From contig NC_054085.1 of assembly GCF_017562075.2 (NCBI RefSeq), forward strand, positions 29,555,656 through 29,619,655: a DNA stretch of 64,000 bases. Reading direction: 5' to 3'. The notes beneath the pieces were generated by a model. The model searched no databases, had not been told where the DNA came from, and was given only the letters and a program-made list of their open reading frames with translations. A program made the position numbers and the translations under genes. Below, one piece after another: positions 1 through 13,108 of the stretch; within the stretch, counting starts at the first letter, position 1; each line of letters opens with the position of its first letter. The DNA comes from Anopheles merus. Taxonomy: Eukaryota; Arthropoda; Insecta; Diptera; Culicidae.

Positions 1-760
1 GAATACAAATACAAACAAACTAAGTACAGTGCATAAAAATAGATTAATTAAGGGATGAAAAGCATACGCTTTTCATTTCTAAAGGGGGGAGGTGTAGCGC
101 CTGCAAGATAGGCAAAACGCGCGCAGAATAATTATAGCTAGCTAGGTTTAAATTATACACATATACACTTACACACATACACATAGTTAGATTTTTATTA
201 TGCATATATATATTTACACACATACATCTACAATTAAGGTTACACGTAGGATAGAATAGAATAGCATAAGATAGGAAATAGGAAATAGTAAAATAGGCGA
301 TAATTAGGATTAGCCAATGAGGAATAGGATTAAGGAATTTTGGCGCGAACGAGTGAGTATAAATTAAGGATAAGTTGAGGTTTAGGATGATTAACAAAAG
401 TCCGATCTAAGAGGAAACGCTGCCCGAGTTAACATAGAAGAAATAAACTCCAAGTAACTACACAAATTCAAGCCACATTATTCTTTTGGGTAGTTAGAAG
501 ATTTCATATCACCACAGAGGGATTAAATGGGTGTAGGTATGGAATGCGATAATTTGATCAAAACATGTTTGGGGAGTGACGTGTATGCATGAGACTTGAC
601 AGATAAAACATATGATTTATTTCGATTACAGATTTTTTTAGATTATTGTTTAACGTGTTGTTTTCTCTGTTTTTTTTCAGTTTTTATAAACTTTCATAGG
701 AAATTTCAATAATAAAAAAAGCATTTCAAATAAAGTCAGTTTATTTGAAGTTTATTTTGT
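1..760. other. A+T-rich end region, possible 3'UTR of a neighbouring gene
   Basis: No convincing reading frame is present. The stretch is low in complexity, with ACACATA-type runs at 155-235 and repeated AATAGGAAATAG-like words at 250-340. It ends in AATAAA-type hexamers near 708-734 followed by a T/G-rich tail, the usual look of a mosquito 3'UTR and cleavage region on the + strand. The assignment rests on composition and hexamers only; it could equally be intergenic. Confidence 0.25.
725..749. terminator. palindromic polyadenylation signal, readable on both strands
   Basis: TTCAAATAAA (725-734) and its exact reverse complement TTTATTTGAA (740-749) flank a 5-nt spacer, GTCAG. Each arm carries an AATAAA hexamer, one on each strand, and T/G-rich sequence follows to the right. 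AATAAA is the standard eukaryotic cleavage and polyadenylation signal, so this could end transcripts arriving from either side. The palindrome is directly visible; the function is inferred. Confidence 0.4.
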
Positions 761-3030
761 AATACTTGGTTACTTAAGTAAAATTGTTTAACATTTTATT
801 TTAACAAATCTATAGTTAAAAACTAATACTGTCACTAAATAAGACTAAGTAATATTTGATTTTTTGTTTTTTTTTTTTAATTTTAAGAACTGTTAAATTG
901 TTTCTTGGAAAGTATTTTTTTTAAATTACTTCCAGTTTGATGATAGTTAGAGTTAGATGATAGAAAAAATGGTAAAGTTGGTCATCAAAGAGCCGATCAT
1001 TTTAGGATTGAAGCGAAAACACTTTTTTCTTGGCAAACATTCAAAAAACCTATGTGCCCTAAAGTCGACTTTGTATAAGAAAAATTATATGTCCTTTTCG
1101 TGTTTGCTCGTGTTCATCTTTCTGTGAACTATCTCCAGTACACAGAAGAAAGTCAAAAGAGATAAGCTGGAGAAATTAATGCCAAAATGGATTTAAGCCC
1201 TTTCCCATTCATCAGGGTTGCATGAGACATAATTCTCAAAAAACAATTGCCCCGGTTTCAGTTATAGCGCTTACCCATTCGAGGCTGTCACCAATGCATT
1301 CAAGTCCGCAACCACGCTGTCACCAAGGCGTCGTATCGTAAATTAATAACATAAACTCAGCACAAATGTGCATTACGGCCTTACTCAGGAATCCATTCTT
1401 TTGGAAATGCTAAAAGCTCGCGTGGAACTGCATCCCACAGTAACGTCAAATACTGGGTGTCCAGCATTGTCCTACGAACCGGGATGACTACCAACACCGA
1501 CGTTTTGTTCGTTCCCCAGCGGTGTACGAGCTATGTGATGCGGGACAGTTCCATCACGGATCACCCTTACGATCGTGATGGCGGCCTATTGTGGGAGGCA
1601 TCGTTCGTTGGAAACCGTTTCCAGCATCGCTTTGGACAGAACCGTTGAACGACGAGGCTACGGCTACACGGCACCCTGATGAGTGATGATGGATCAAACT
1701 GACCTACGGGCGCAGTGAAAGATTCTGGTCAGCAGAACAAAGCCTACGGAGCTTATGTGCTGTGCGCTTTGCAGTAATCTTCCCTTTTTGGCTGGCATTT
1801 TGCCAAAACATTCGTGTCACGTGTGTCCACATCGCCATTATTACGCATCGTTCCGAGCAAACCGTTTTAAAATATTCGTTCCATTTAGGCATGCAAGCAG
1901 CCGGTATTGTGATGGAAGTGTTGGGCGTTTTTTAAGCTTCTATCTCTAATCGGTCTGAAACGCTTACCCTTTATGGGCAGAGGATAGGACATGCATCCTT
2001 CCGGTCTGGCGGGACACACTTTGACAGCAGGACGTTACACCATTCATCCGTCCGGATGGCTTGAATGTGCACAGGACGCACATGGGCTGGATATGGCGTG
2101 AAGAGCCAGTGTACGGCAGTGAATGAATAGGAATGATTTAAATTTTAAAGAATAAATTTTGGGTGGATTTTTCATTATTAACTTCAATATTAGTTTAATG
2201 ATGTGCATGTGCAATGTCAAATTCAATGTTGCAATAACTATAAGTTTTTAATTAATTTAAACCAAGGAACATCAAGCTCATCTTCAAACAATAATTTATC
2301 TCACATATCTTTTAAGATTTATATGTAAGTTAAACAAATTTTTTAATCAACATATCATGTCTGAATAAGCTAGCACTGATCAATCTAATCAAGGCTTAAT
2401 ATGCTATCGAATCGTTTAACTCCTGATTCATACAAACTATAAAAGATAAGATTATAACATGTTACAAGTTAACAACACACCATCTTGAATCGATAAAACG
2501 AATTGAGATTAGTAAGATTAAGTAGTATTACAGAGGCATTCTCACTTAGATTAAGTATTTTACTCCCGTTTGCGAAACAAAGCATTCTTTCACTATGATG
2601 AAATGCAATTAATAAAAAAATATTACAATATGTTCGTAAAGCTTATTACCTAAATTTCGGATAATTCTTAAATCTACCATCTGCAGCAGCAAGTACTGCA
2701 TCGGCAATGGCGGTAGTTTTAAATGTCATAACCATAACCTCCACAATGAGACGTTGCCGGCTCACAACAAAATAGCAGCCAACATGACTGAGGCAATCAG
2801 TTGGAAACATGTTGCAGCAAGAGTAAAGTAAAAAAAAAACGCGGATTCTACCCGTCACTAAAATGTTTCCGCATGCAAAATGTTGCAATAGGTGAGCTGC
2901 CGTTCCCTTTGTGCCGAGGTCATGTACAGCAGCAGCAAGAGGAAAGAAACGAACAAACTTTTTACTGAAGGATAACAGTGTGTTCCTCTGGTACAAGCAT
3001 CTCTGCACTTCTTCGAGTAGCTTGCTTTCC
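761..3030. other. intergenic sequence with a G+C-richer island
   Basis: No supported gene. Sequence to about 1240 is A+T-rich, 1260-2100 is noticeably richer in G+C, and 2110-2640 is A+T-rich again. Within the island, one + frame is open from about 1356 to the stop at 1646, but it lacks a start context, splice borders or any motif I recognise. It may be decayed repeat sequence. Confidence 0.4.
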
Positions 3031-3130
3031 ATTCCAGAGGAACATTGCTGGCAGCCAACTACAAAGTTATGAATTCAATCAATTTTATTCGACTGGAAGA
3101 TATGACTTCCAGGTCGGCAGTCGCTTTACC

Positions 3131-3168
3131 ATCGCGAGTTGCCTTCGCGAGTTGCGTTCGCGAGGGCG
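3131..3168. repeat. 13-bp unit repeated three times in tandem
   Basis: Three adjacent 13-mers read ATCGCGAGTTGCC, TTCGCGAGTTGCG and TTCGCGAGGGCGA. They share the core TCGCGAG, which contains the palindrome TCGCGA. Flanking bases do not continue the periodicity. Short tandem copies of a palindromic core can be clustered protein-binding sites or a slippage product; nothing here decides between them. Confidence 0.6.
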
Positions 3169-3169
3169 A

Positions 3170-5705
3170 CCGTTAGGTTAGAACTAGGATGCTTTCGCTC
3201 CCACACCCGCTTCTTTGTCCATATCTTTACCCCCTTCGCGTGATGGAAGAGTTGCTAACGATCTTTGGATCGGTGGATTCCAATCGGTTCCGGCTTCTTC
3301 CGTTTCACCGCCAGCAGCCCGCTTATTGGTTGTGCAAATCTGAATATCTCAGCCAGACACCACCATCCGAGGCAATCGTCCGCGAACCCGAACCCCGTTA
3401 TCATCCCTCATTCGCGGTATGTTTTATGGTGCTGTTTTCTTTTTGCTTCAAATAAACGCGCATCTTCGAACGATGCTTCGAGCTTGGACGGGCTAGACGA
3501 GAACGATACAAACTTCTTGCATAACCTTGCAGGGAATGGTTCGTCTTCAGGCTAGCAGACACGAGCATGAGAGAGAGAATTTGTAGCGCGCATTTCTTTT
3601 AGCTCTAACCAAACTTCATCCCCAAAACCCGACAAACACCCGTGCCCGATTCATCATTTTTTCCAATCTCTTTAGTTTGACTGGCGCAACTTTGGCACAG
3701 GCTAATAAATCATCAACATTTTTATTGAAAATTTATGCTTTTCTTTCTTGTTTTTATTTTCCGCGTTTAAGTTGCTTGTACTTGTAGTTTAAAGGTTGGA
3801 GTAAAGTTTTTCGATGCTATCTGGTATCGTTTAAGGCGCTAGAATGAATTTGATTGGTTGAGTGTGCTACAAAGAGACTTAAAATTTCAAATTGGAACTT
3901 ATTTATAGTGATGCTTTAAACTTTTACAATTATCCAGATGTTTCCAATAATGAAGATAGGCCCACGAATTTAATACACATTATAATATTTTTAAATATAT
4001 TTTAAAAACATATCATAACGCACTTGAATTGAAGCAGTTTAAAGGTTGCATAGTAGGGTTGTTTAATTCAAAACTCTCATGCACAGCAAGTGTTAATTTA
4101 ATTGTTTCATTACAAATTTATCACATCATTGCACCACTAACTGGAACCAATTGATGCAAACCATGGAATGAAATGTCTAACTACCACAACGTAAATTGAA
4201 TGGGAATGGGCTTGTATCGATTATTCTTTGTTCAGCTACAATGGATAAACCACACAACAGGTGCACATTAAAGCTTGCTACTTGTTTGCTCTTTCTATGA
4301 AAAATCGTACAACTTTAGTATAATACCAGGTATTAAAATATATTTTAAAGCCGCTTAAGGTATTGTATACATTTTTGCCGAATCAAATAAATGTCGTTCA
4401 ATTTGATTGCACTTGTAAAATCATTTTGAAGTTAAATATGAACCTCATTTCATCTAAAAGGTTGCCACTAATATCAACATGTATAGCACCGAGATGTTAA
4501 CCGGGTGTAAACACATCAATTCTAAAGAATTATCGAAAAAAAAAAATTCATCTTCGTTTGAACCATCAATAGCAAACTGCATTCAGCAACATCGCCCAAA
4601 AACTGTGTTTTCATTTCAATTGGTTCAATAAGATCCAAAGCTACAGATTTTACACCATGCTCACGTTGAGCCATTGCTCACTGCCATATCATGATGGAAC
4701 GTGTTGCCAAGTGTGACTGTTTACTTTTCAGTTCTGTTCAAAAAAAGTTGAAATTGCATGGTGTACAACTGGCTGTCAACCATCGTTTCCAAGCAAAGCG
4801 TGGATGTAAAAGCGTGTGACGAACAGAACAGACGTCACGAATCCTTCCTCCCAATACACCCTTCACAATTCGTCCGTGGAATTCAATTCCATCCCCTGCA
4901 GCCAATACGAGCCAATGGGCAACATGTGTGTAACCTCGGAGAAACATAAATTCTAAATAAATTTGTTGACAATCGAACATCTGTATGCGAACAACGGCAG
5001 AGGTGGCTTGCGGTCAACCTACTGGATAGGGAGAAGAGAAACACCACCTTCCAACAGGCACAGTCACTGTCGTTTGGATCGTTGCCGATAAAGCACCGAA
5101 CGCAAAACCAAAACCGTCCGACTGTCGAAGTAAAGAGATAAATTTATGGCCTTGGGCTATTCCAGCTTCAATCTAAACTTGGGCCATGACATTGCCCGAC
5201 AGCCCGTTTCTCTCCAATGGGTGGACGGAAGTTCGAAGCTTGCAAAGGACCTCCCAAACACTTCAGACACCATTGTGGGTCGGCTGGCTTTGTTTCATAA
5301 ATTTTGGCTGGATTGTGGTGAAAATGACGATTTGAAATATCGTCCTGATCGAACGCTTCCCATGAAGCGAACGGCACACATTCACGAAATGGTGCCATTT
5401 TCAATGGAACAAAACGATAAAAAAGCAATATCGTATGGTTTGTTCCACAGTTGTTTTTCGATTTCGCTTAACCCACGGCAAAGCGACAGAAGTGATTCGC
5501 TCAAACATAAATGTTATGAACCGTGCGGGATTGTTGAATCGCTTTTATAGCTTGTTTAGTGATCACTTTAATCGTAACGCATTATGGAAAATTGTGAAGT
5601 GTAATGGCGGAAATAATTCAATTTGTGCTAACGGTGTAGATATATCTGTTTCGATTTGTTTAGATGGCTATTAAAGGTATTGCATTGCAACAGAGCTGAA
5701 GAGGT
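3170..5705. other. intergenic sequence, no gene seen
   Basis: A G+C-richer part (3190-3620) is followed by A+T-rich sequence (3700-4560) and another mixed part (4650-5560). A 134-codon frame begins at 5146, but it shows no recognised motif, signal peptide or splice signals, and the opposite strand is open over part of it. I treat it as a chance frame. Confidence 0.4.
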
Positions 5706-5708
5706 GTC

Positions 5709-5846
5709 TTGCCTTTTGTGCCTAGTCATGTTAAACGCCTAAAGGTATGCATGATGAGTGTAGCTACTATATTTTACCTTGTTTCCTTGCTTGGCCATGT
5801 TAAACGCCTGAAGGTATGCAACATGAGAGAAGTATTTATATTTTAC
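5709..5846. repeat. tandem duplication, two copies of about 69 bp
   Basis: The copies span about 5709-5777 and 5778-5846. The best-conserved core starts at CATGTTAAACGCCT (5727 and 5796), and all but one of its first 25 bases are shared: AAAGG in copy 1 is GAAGG in copy 2. Both copies continue into ATATTTTAC near their ends. The flanks of the core differ more, so the duplication is not recent. No coding function is apparent. Confidence 0.7.
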
Positions 5847-8455
5847 TATTTTTGGTGGATTAAATATGCATTTTAGCTTAATAAACACATTTACTATCTA
5901 CAAAAATGTTCTATACCTTTTTCGCTCCAAGATTCAAGCAAAATTTGTGAGAAAGTACAACCGAAGGAAAGTGAAAAAGAAAAACAAATCAATAATGTTC
6001 AAACATTTCGTCACAAAAGTAACTCTTCAAAGCATTTTTTTTACTCAATTACCTTTGGCACTATTATCGGTCCAAACTTTATAAACTCCATCAACTCCAT
6101 TTCCAACACCATATGGTCCGAACTTTTCGAGTCAATCACGAATCGTTCCTGATTTGAACACAACGTGCACGGATCACTGATTGCCCCCGGCGGGTAGGCA
6201 AGTTTTCTTTTCCCACCTTCACCATATCAATCAAATCAAATCGAGCGAAAGCGCAGAAACAGAAATCGACATGTTCCATCGGCGAAAAAATAAAATAAAA
6301 TCAAAGAAAGCAAATCAAAACAATCGACTTATCCCACCCATTCATCCATACCCGTGCAAACATTTGCCGGAGAAACCTGGGTGGGCGAGCAAAAATTTAC
6401 ATTTTCCATTTGCACATCGTTACGTCCCGGTGCGCCGACAGCAGTCTGGCGGCAGCATCCTGCCACAATTCCTGGATTGCATGGGGGGAAATTTAACGGT
6501 TTTGGCAGGTAACAGTGAAGTAGCGACGACGGTGTATGCCCATGTACTTTGCTGTACCTGTACTTACGAGCCGACGGCTGATTTTTGGTTCATTGGGGCA
6601 TAAAAATTGCTCCACATGTGGGCTAGGTTGTTCATTGCTTTGCGTGTGTTTTTTCGAGCTGCTGCTGCATCGTTCACTATTTTGCTTTCCTCCAAAATTT
6701 CCAACAATGTGTTACCTCGTTTTATTAGAGCAAACCAAGTTGATTTGACTTGACGACACCTTATGCTGCAGTGTTGAGGAAGTAAAACGCTTTACCATTT
6801 GAGAATATGAAAACGCCCAAGCACACATGGCCACTGTGCACTGTGCTTGAAAGAAAAAAAAATGCCATTCACTATAGAACAATACACACTATCGCACGGG
6901 CTAAGTAAGCATTCTTTTTGAATGCATTGCAATAAGGACGGTCGTTTCGGTCTCGCACAAACCATGACGCAGTAATGAAAATATTTTCCCAGTGCGCTGC
7001 AGAAAGAATGTTCTCCGACTGCTGCTGCATGGGGTGTCCAAACGACGCCCAAGTGAGTCTAAGAGCAACGAAATGCCAATGTTACGAGCTTAATGCGAAT
7101 ATTTATTGCACTGCAGTTATGTGGTGGTCGAGCGATTCTCGCTTACTACTAATGTTTATTTGTATGTTTACTTACATTTTACTAGTTGTATGTAAACTAA
7201 TTTGATTCTTAATCTTTTTTATACATTAAGGGATCGAGCCTCCGTGGCCTACATACACAATTACAACAAATGTTTTATAAACTATGGGCTTCTAAAGTTA
7301 GACGTAATACAACTTCTTATGACACTTGTACATTTCGGAACACCAAAAGACGTATCAATGACATTTGAATACAAATTGTAATGCTTGGACAAGAATAATA
7401 ATGCACAGAAAAATCGACAACGAAAATCAGTCATTAAAAATTGTCGAGTACTTAAAGGCCTAATAGGAACATCAAATTTACATTAATTAACAATAGAGGT
7501 ACATAAATGTGTCCAGTTAACAATTTTAACATGAAAATTACTTTGGTAATAATTCCTATCTTTTCAAGTGTATCGAGGCCTAACAACTGATGACTCTTGC
7601 GATAGGATGATAGCACATAGTTGTAATTCAGGCAACCGAAGCCTACTCAGTCACAGGACGAACAAGCCCACAGTTCGTTATTAATACTAAGCGCAGGAAA
7701 GCGCATCTTAATGTCATTCGCGACCAGTAGAACCGGGCAGTCTGGTATAGCGTGAACAATGTCTTTGATAAATATATTAAATTATAGATGTAGTTAAATC
7801 ATGCAAGACTTAAACCATTTGGGACTAGAATTTAAGTTGAATTACAAAAATACCTTTTTTGATGATTTTTCTGATTGAGTTCGCTCTCGATTCTTCTCTA
7901 CAATTTATTTCACACTGAATCCTAATGCGGTCACATATGCAATCAGATAAATGAGTCCAATGAGATTAATTGTGTTCGTGATTGATGATATTTTGATATT
8001 ATAGCACCGATATTATGACACTTTGTCAATGCAATCCAGTAAACTGATTCTGATTTTATCCCACCGTATCGTTCACACATTTGCTCCCTTTATCATGCCA
8101 CTGACTTCTAGCTTCCCATGTCGAGCACATAAACAAAGAATGGCCCAACATCATTCCAATGTTTTCGTTCAACCTGGTGTCTCTGGGAAACAGCTACTTC
8201 CGTCAGCTAACGCGACCAATTTGGTGGTGGCGTGTGGTTTGCGATATTTCCCGTTTTGGCTGTGTCGCTCAACACAGCTGGGCGATCGCATTTTTGTGGA
8301 TCCTTCCCAACCGCCTCCCGGTTCAGGCGTAGATGACAACGGCCAATGGTTTGTTCGGTTTTTTGTTTTGTTATGCCATTTCCGCCCAACGCGACACGAA
8401 CGCACACGGTGGCCACCCATAAACTTTTATCGTACCGATAATACAATCGTGCTAA

Positions 8456-8473
8456 ACACACACACACACACAC
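8456..8473. repeat. (AC)n microsatellite
   Basis: Nine uninterrupted AC units, followed directly by a CATCGATAGCATCGATTG segment that contains two ATCGAT palindromes. Confidence 0.9.
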
Positions 8474-9611
8474 CATCGATAGCATCGATTGGATGTGGTG
8501 TGGGGTTCACACCTCCCTATCCGCAGCGGTCACACCATCGAAAGAGCATTCGACTCGATTGCGATCAATTTTATTTTTATTTTATTTCATTTATATGGTA
8601 ATAAAATTAATAGAATTTTCTTTATTTTCGCCAGCTCAGCCCTCAGTTACGGAATTGCTTTTACTGGTAGTTGTTGGCAGCCGACGATGGAGAAGATTTG
8701 GGTGTACTGTGTGAGAGTGAGAGCACTTTTGCAGTCAGTTCGCTTTTGTATTGTACGTGAAACGACCACTTTTGTGCAAAGATCTGGCTCTAGTCTTAAG
8801 GATCTTTTTGTCTCAGTTAATTTGATTATTTTGTACGACTTGTATTTGGAGTATATTCCAAAAACTGACAAAATATCAAGGTTTTATGGTAATATGCTAT
8901 GCAGAGCTGAAATATACAAAAGTCTATTAAGAAAAAAACTGTAGTTTTTTTTTTAATAATATGTTTGTATAATTGTACACAGTTTCCTCAATGGATATGC
9001 TGAAGAATTATAAATTGTTTAAGTAAATGATTATGTGGCAAGCTTCTGCTTTGCAAATTGAGCTCTCTGGATTCAATGAAGATCTCGATAAGCCCAAATT
9101 AAGCCTAATTTATGCTTGCTGCTTCAACGCATTTTTCCGAAAACGTACAATTTTTGAAATGATAAAACTCTACCAAGTTCTTCCAAGCGGAGCGATCGAG
9201 AAAATTGACTTTCATCAAGCTTCACTGCGCTTGACGCTCCTTTCGCGTTTGGCACACTGTTTGCACCGACCAAACCAAAACGCTACCGGCGGAACGGTAC
9301 CAAACGTGCGAGGTGCAAAACATTCTCGCGAAGGAAACATCGTTATTGGGAAGAAAATAAATTCATTACACTTCCTGCCCGGGAAACTGGTGGAAACTTG
9401 GCGTGGAAGGAGAAACAAAGGGAACGTCGGGGTGCGCCCGTAAACACAATCCTTCTTCGCTGCGCTTCGTTATTGTCGGGGAAATTATTACAACGGGGTT
9501 GCGTTGTACGGTACCGTCGCTTCCATTCGAGCAGTGTGGCGTGAGATAAACGTGGGTGTGGAATTGAAAATTGAAAGACACTGACAAGCACGGCAAAGCG
9601 CACGGTACGTC

Positions 9612-9627
9612 GGGGGGGGGGGGGGGG
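9612..9627. repeat. homopolymer run of 16 G
   Basis: Sixteen consecutive G on the + strand, flanked by GTCGGTGGGTCGGG, so the whole 9608-9652 patch is strongly G-biased on one strand. Runs like this are unstable, prone to length errors, and can form G-quadruplex structures. Confidence 0.9.
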
Positions 9628-12015
9628 TCGGTGGGTCGGGTTTGTGGGCGTTTGTGGGAAATAAATTTGTTAACACAATAGATGATGCAGCGCACACGTC
9701 ACGGAAAATCGTATAAACTCATTTACCCAACCAAGCACGCGGTAGGTGGTGGTGACGCGTGCTGGAACGTTCCATGCTTGGTTTTTGTTGCTGTGCCAAG
9801 CACGATGTGGCAACGTGCCAAAGAGCACAATCAATGCGTCACAACTTGGTTGATGGTTTGCAGCATTAATACGAAAGAACCTTTGCAAAGTTTGCTGTAA
9901 TGATTTTAGGTTTTATTAAAGTCAGTTAACGTTCTTATAAGTTACTATTTGAAGAGTTAGTATGAAACTATCAGTAGTGATATAATAAGCAACTATTTAA
10001 AGTGGTCAACTGTATCATCTTTACCGGATGTTTGTCGTTTTGAACCAGCTTAAAGCTCTGCTGGAGTTACTCAACCAACCATAAACGCCCCCCATTTGTA
10101 AGCAGCGGCTACATTATGCTCGACCGGTCCCATCGTTGACTAGATGTAGCCCGCCTGTCGCCTACTGATTATGTGTCGCCGCTTGAGTGGACCGTTAAAA
10201 TTAAGCCAAATCAACCGAATAAAATAAGTAGGCCGGGTAGCAGCAGCAAGTCACCCTTCGTTCGGGGAGATCAACTCTCAAAGGAAATAACAGGGCCCAC
10301 CTTACCCACTTCCCGAACCCCGTGGATATGGATTGGGGGAGGCGTCAATGAAGCACCATCACCAGTGTCGCACGCCTTCCGCAATGGATACGAATGGCTT
10401 ACGGTGAAAATGAAGGCAAACAATCGGCCCGTAACGCCTGCCTGCCGAGGTAACCGAGGCACGTACACCGAGAGTTCCGGTTGATAAATGGCTTGCACTC
10501 CCCGGTTGTCATTGAAAGCAGGCGGCAGGTGAGGTGGGGGCTAGCGTGAAGAAGTAGTCACACTTCGGGTCAACTTTGTTCCCTGCGACCTGCCGCATGA
10601 AACGATCTGAAGATTATAGCTCTGCTGACTCGGGCGTTCACGTGGGCCCATTCCTTCCATGCCCTGTTGTCAAACAGTTGAACCATATTCTCGGTTACGG
10701 ATCGGTTGACATTGGTGTGGGGAGCGGTGGTGTTGTACGTGGGAACCAGGTTGGTGACCACAAACTGGCCCAGACTTTGAACTTTCGATTTCGTTTGCTG
10801 GCACGCAAAGGCGTGTTGTCACCTTTTACTTTAAAGTTGGTTACCCTACTTACGGATCGTTTTGTGGTGGTAATGGTTTTAAGAAGAATAAAAAAAGGAT
10901 TATTGATTAATCCTTATGCTGGTGTGGTCCTTTTTGAGCAGGAGTTTAGTTTAAATTTATTGATTTGTTTTGTATTAATAAGTGTAAAGTAATTTCCCAC
11001 ATGGCGTAAATATCTACAAAAATCTTGATATTTAGCATTCTGTAGAATAATTACAGCTACATTTACAATTACCATCACATACGAATACCAATAAACCGCA
11101 CTGTTCCACCGTGTGGCAGTATAAATTATATCGTTTAATGGTTTAAAATGAAGGCAGCATTCTAACGCTTAAAACCGATCGACCCAAACATTCCACGGTT
11201 ACCTTGCCCGGTCACGAAATTTCTTCTCGGAAACAGTGGTTTAGAGTGCACAGTTTTGTTCTCTTTAGTTCGCCAGAAACGGCAACCAAGTTTAACTACA
11301 TCCTAAACGTGCTGGAAGCGCACTGCCCTTTAGAACGTAGAAATTGAGCGTTTGCATGGAGTTGCAGGATTATAAATCGCCCCAAAGGAGTCACAACCAT
11401 TACCACAAGAGTGTACTGATGCAGCTAGACTAGGTTCCTCGTTCCCGAGCGCAACAGTACCTTGAGTTATCGAAACGGAAGCCACCCGTTTGGGGACCAG
11501 TTTTTATTGTCCCTTGTTTGGTTTCAGTACATTACGGCACATGTGAGTAATGGCAAATGCATGGGCGTCGTTGCTTGGTGTGCATTTACAAACCGAAACG
11601 TAGGGTGTTTCCTTTCTAGCATCTAAAAAGTGTATGTGTGTGCAGGCGCAATATGTTGAATCGTTGTTCGACGAAATTAACCCAAAAAAGCACAATTTCA
11701 CTAAATGAGGGGATTTGCCACTAGCGGCTAAATGGTGACCCAGTAATTGGAACAGAGCTTGTTGCAGAAGAGCACTGTGAAAGAGGACTGTGTGTGCATC
11801 GCACAAACCACAGGACAATAAAAATCCTCTTTGCCAGAAATTAGACGCTCTCGTACTTAGGACTGGCTGAGACGTGATGTGCGTTCGTAATGCTAAAAAT
11901 CACACATTCATACTGCCTACGTGGTGTTCACGTCCAAAGTCACGCAGTCGTGCTGTGGGTAGGCTTGCGAGGCAAAACAAAGACTACCTCTTCTCCGCCG
12001 GATTGGGTCGTTGTA

Positions 12016-12028
12016 GGGGGGGGGGGGG
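12016..12028. repeat. homopolymer run of 13 G
   Basis: Thirteen consecutive G on the + strand inside a mixed, G+C-richer block. Exact length is uncertain in any assembly. No associated gene is visible. Confidence 0.9.
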
Positions 12029-13075
12029 ACCAGCATCAAAAGCCATCGATGATGGATGGTGCATTTGGAGAGGGGAAAGACGACAGCACCGACCCGACAG
12101 GGCAACATTTGTCATTACGGATGTGAACATGTGACGTGTATCAGTAAAATATCCGCAATGGAGTAACCTCTTCACGAGACCAGAAGAGAGCACAATCGGA
12201 CAGGACGACTCCCCGGCATGACGGTGCTGTGCAGCAGTTGCTCCAAAATTCGATGATTACCCGTTTTCAAGCGCCGATCTGTTTGTAGACCAAAGTACGT
12301 TCACATCGTTGTAGGCTTACTCCGTTTCGTTCGTATCAGACTGGTGTTCTTTGCTGGCGACTGTTGAAGTGCTGTTTACTTCGCATTCACGTCTCGAAGC
12401 TTCACATCCGTTGGTTGCAGGCTGTAACCGTAGATTTGCTGATATTTGCCGCGTGATGGGAATGTAATGACTTATGCGACGATTTGTGTGTCCTTCGGGG
12501 ACGTTTAGAGGAAGTTCGCAACTACTTGTGCCGCTCTGAACATAGCTAATGACAATCTATTTGGGACTATGGTACTATCAATCACAGTTCACGATCCGAA
12601 AGCGTTGAAAATCATTCCTCGTATGAACGTAAAGCTTCGATGATGGCCATATCGCTTTCGTTTCTGTCTTAGGCTTTATCCTTTGTTGTGTAAATCCCAT
12701 TTAACGTACTTTTCAAGAGGCTTGATGATGTTCATAATTGACCAATTGGTAGGAGATTTTTTTATTGCCTTGAGAGCTACATTCTTCCAATAGCAATCAT
12801 AAGAATGTTTAAGAAATTTCTGCTCGTCTAACCATGCTTGCACTTAAAGAAAGTTCATTAAGAAAAATAAACAAACATGCTCTACTTTTCCCTCCTTTTG
12901 TCCACACGGCACACACGGTCAAGAGATCATGTACATCATCTTAGGCTTCCGGGCACTGGTGGGAGGTTGAGCTTCGATTTGATTTATGAGCCCAGCGTCT
13001 TTAGTGCGTCTTTATTTCTACACGGACGTTACGCTTCGTAGGAGACAAATCCATCGAAAATATACGACGGAAGCA

Positions 13076-13077
<2 letters not shown>

Positions 13078-13107
<30 letters not shown>
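13078..13107. repeat. (CTG)10 trinucleotide repeat
   Basis: Ten perfect CTG units followed by TGCTGTG. It would read as poly-Ser, poly-Ala or poly-Gln on the minus strand depending on frame. The surrounding frames are short and unremarkable, so I regard it as a non-coding microsatellite. Confidence 0.85.

Positions 13108-13108
<1 letters not shown>

Noticed and set aside
8023..8601. 192-codon + frame
   Set aside because: It crosses an (AC)n microsatellite, is overlapped by frames in other registers, and shows no domain, signal peptide or splice signals.
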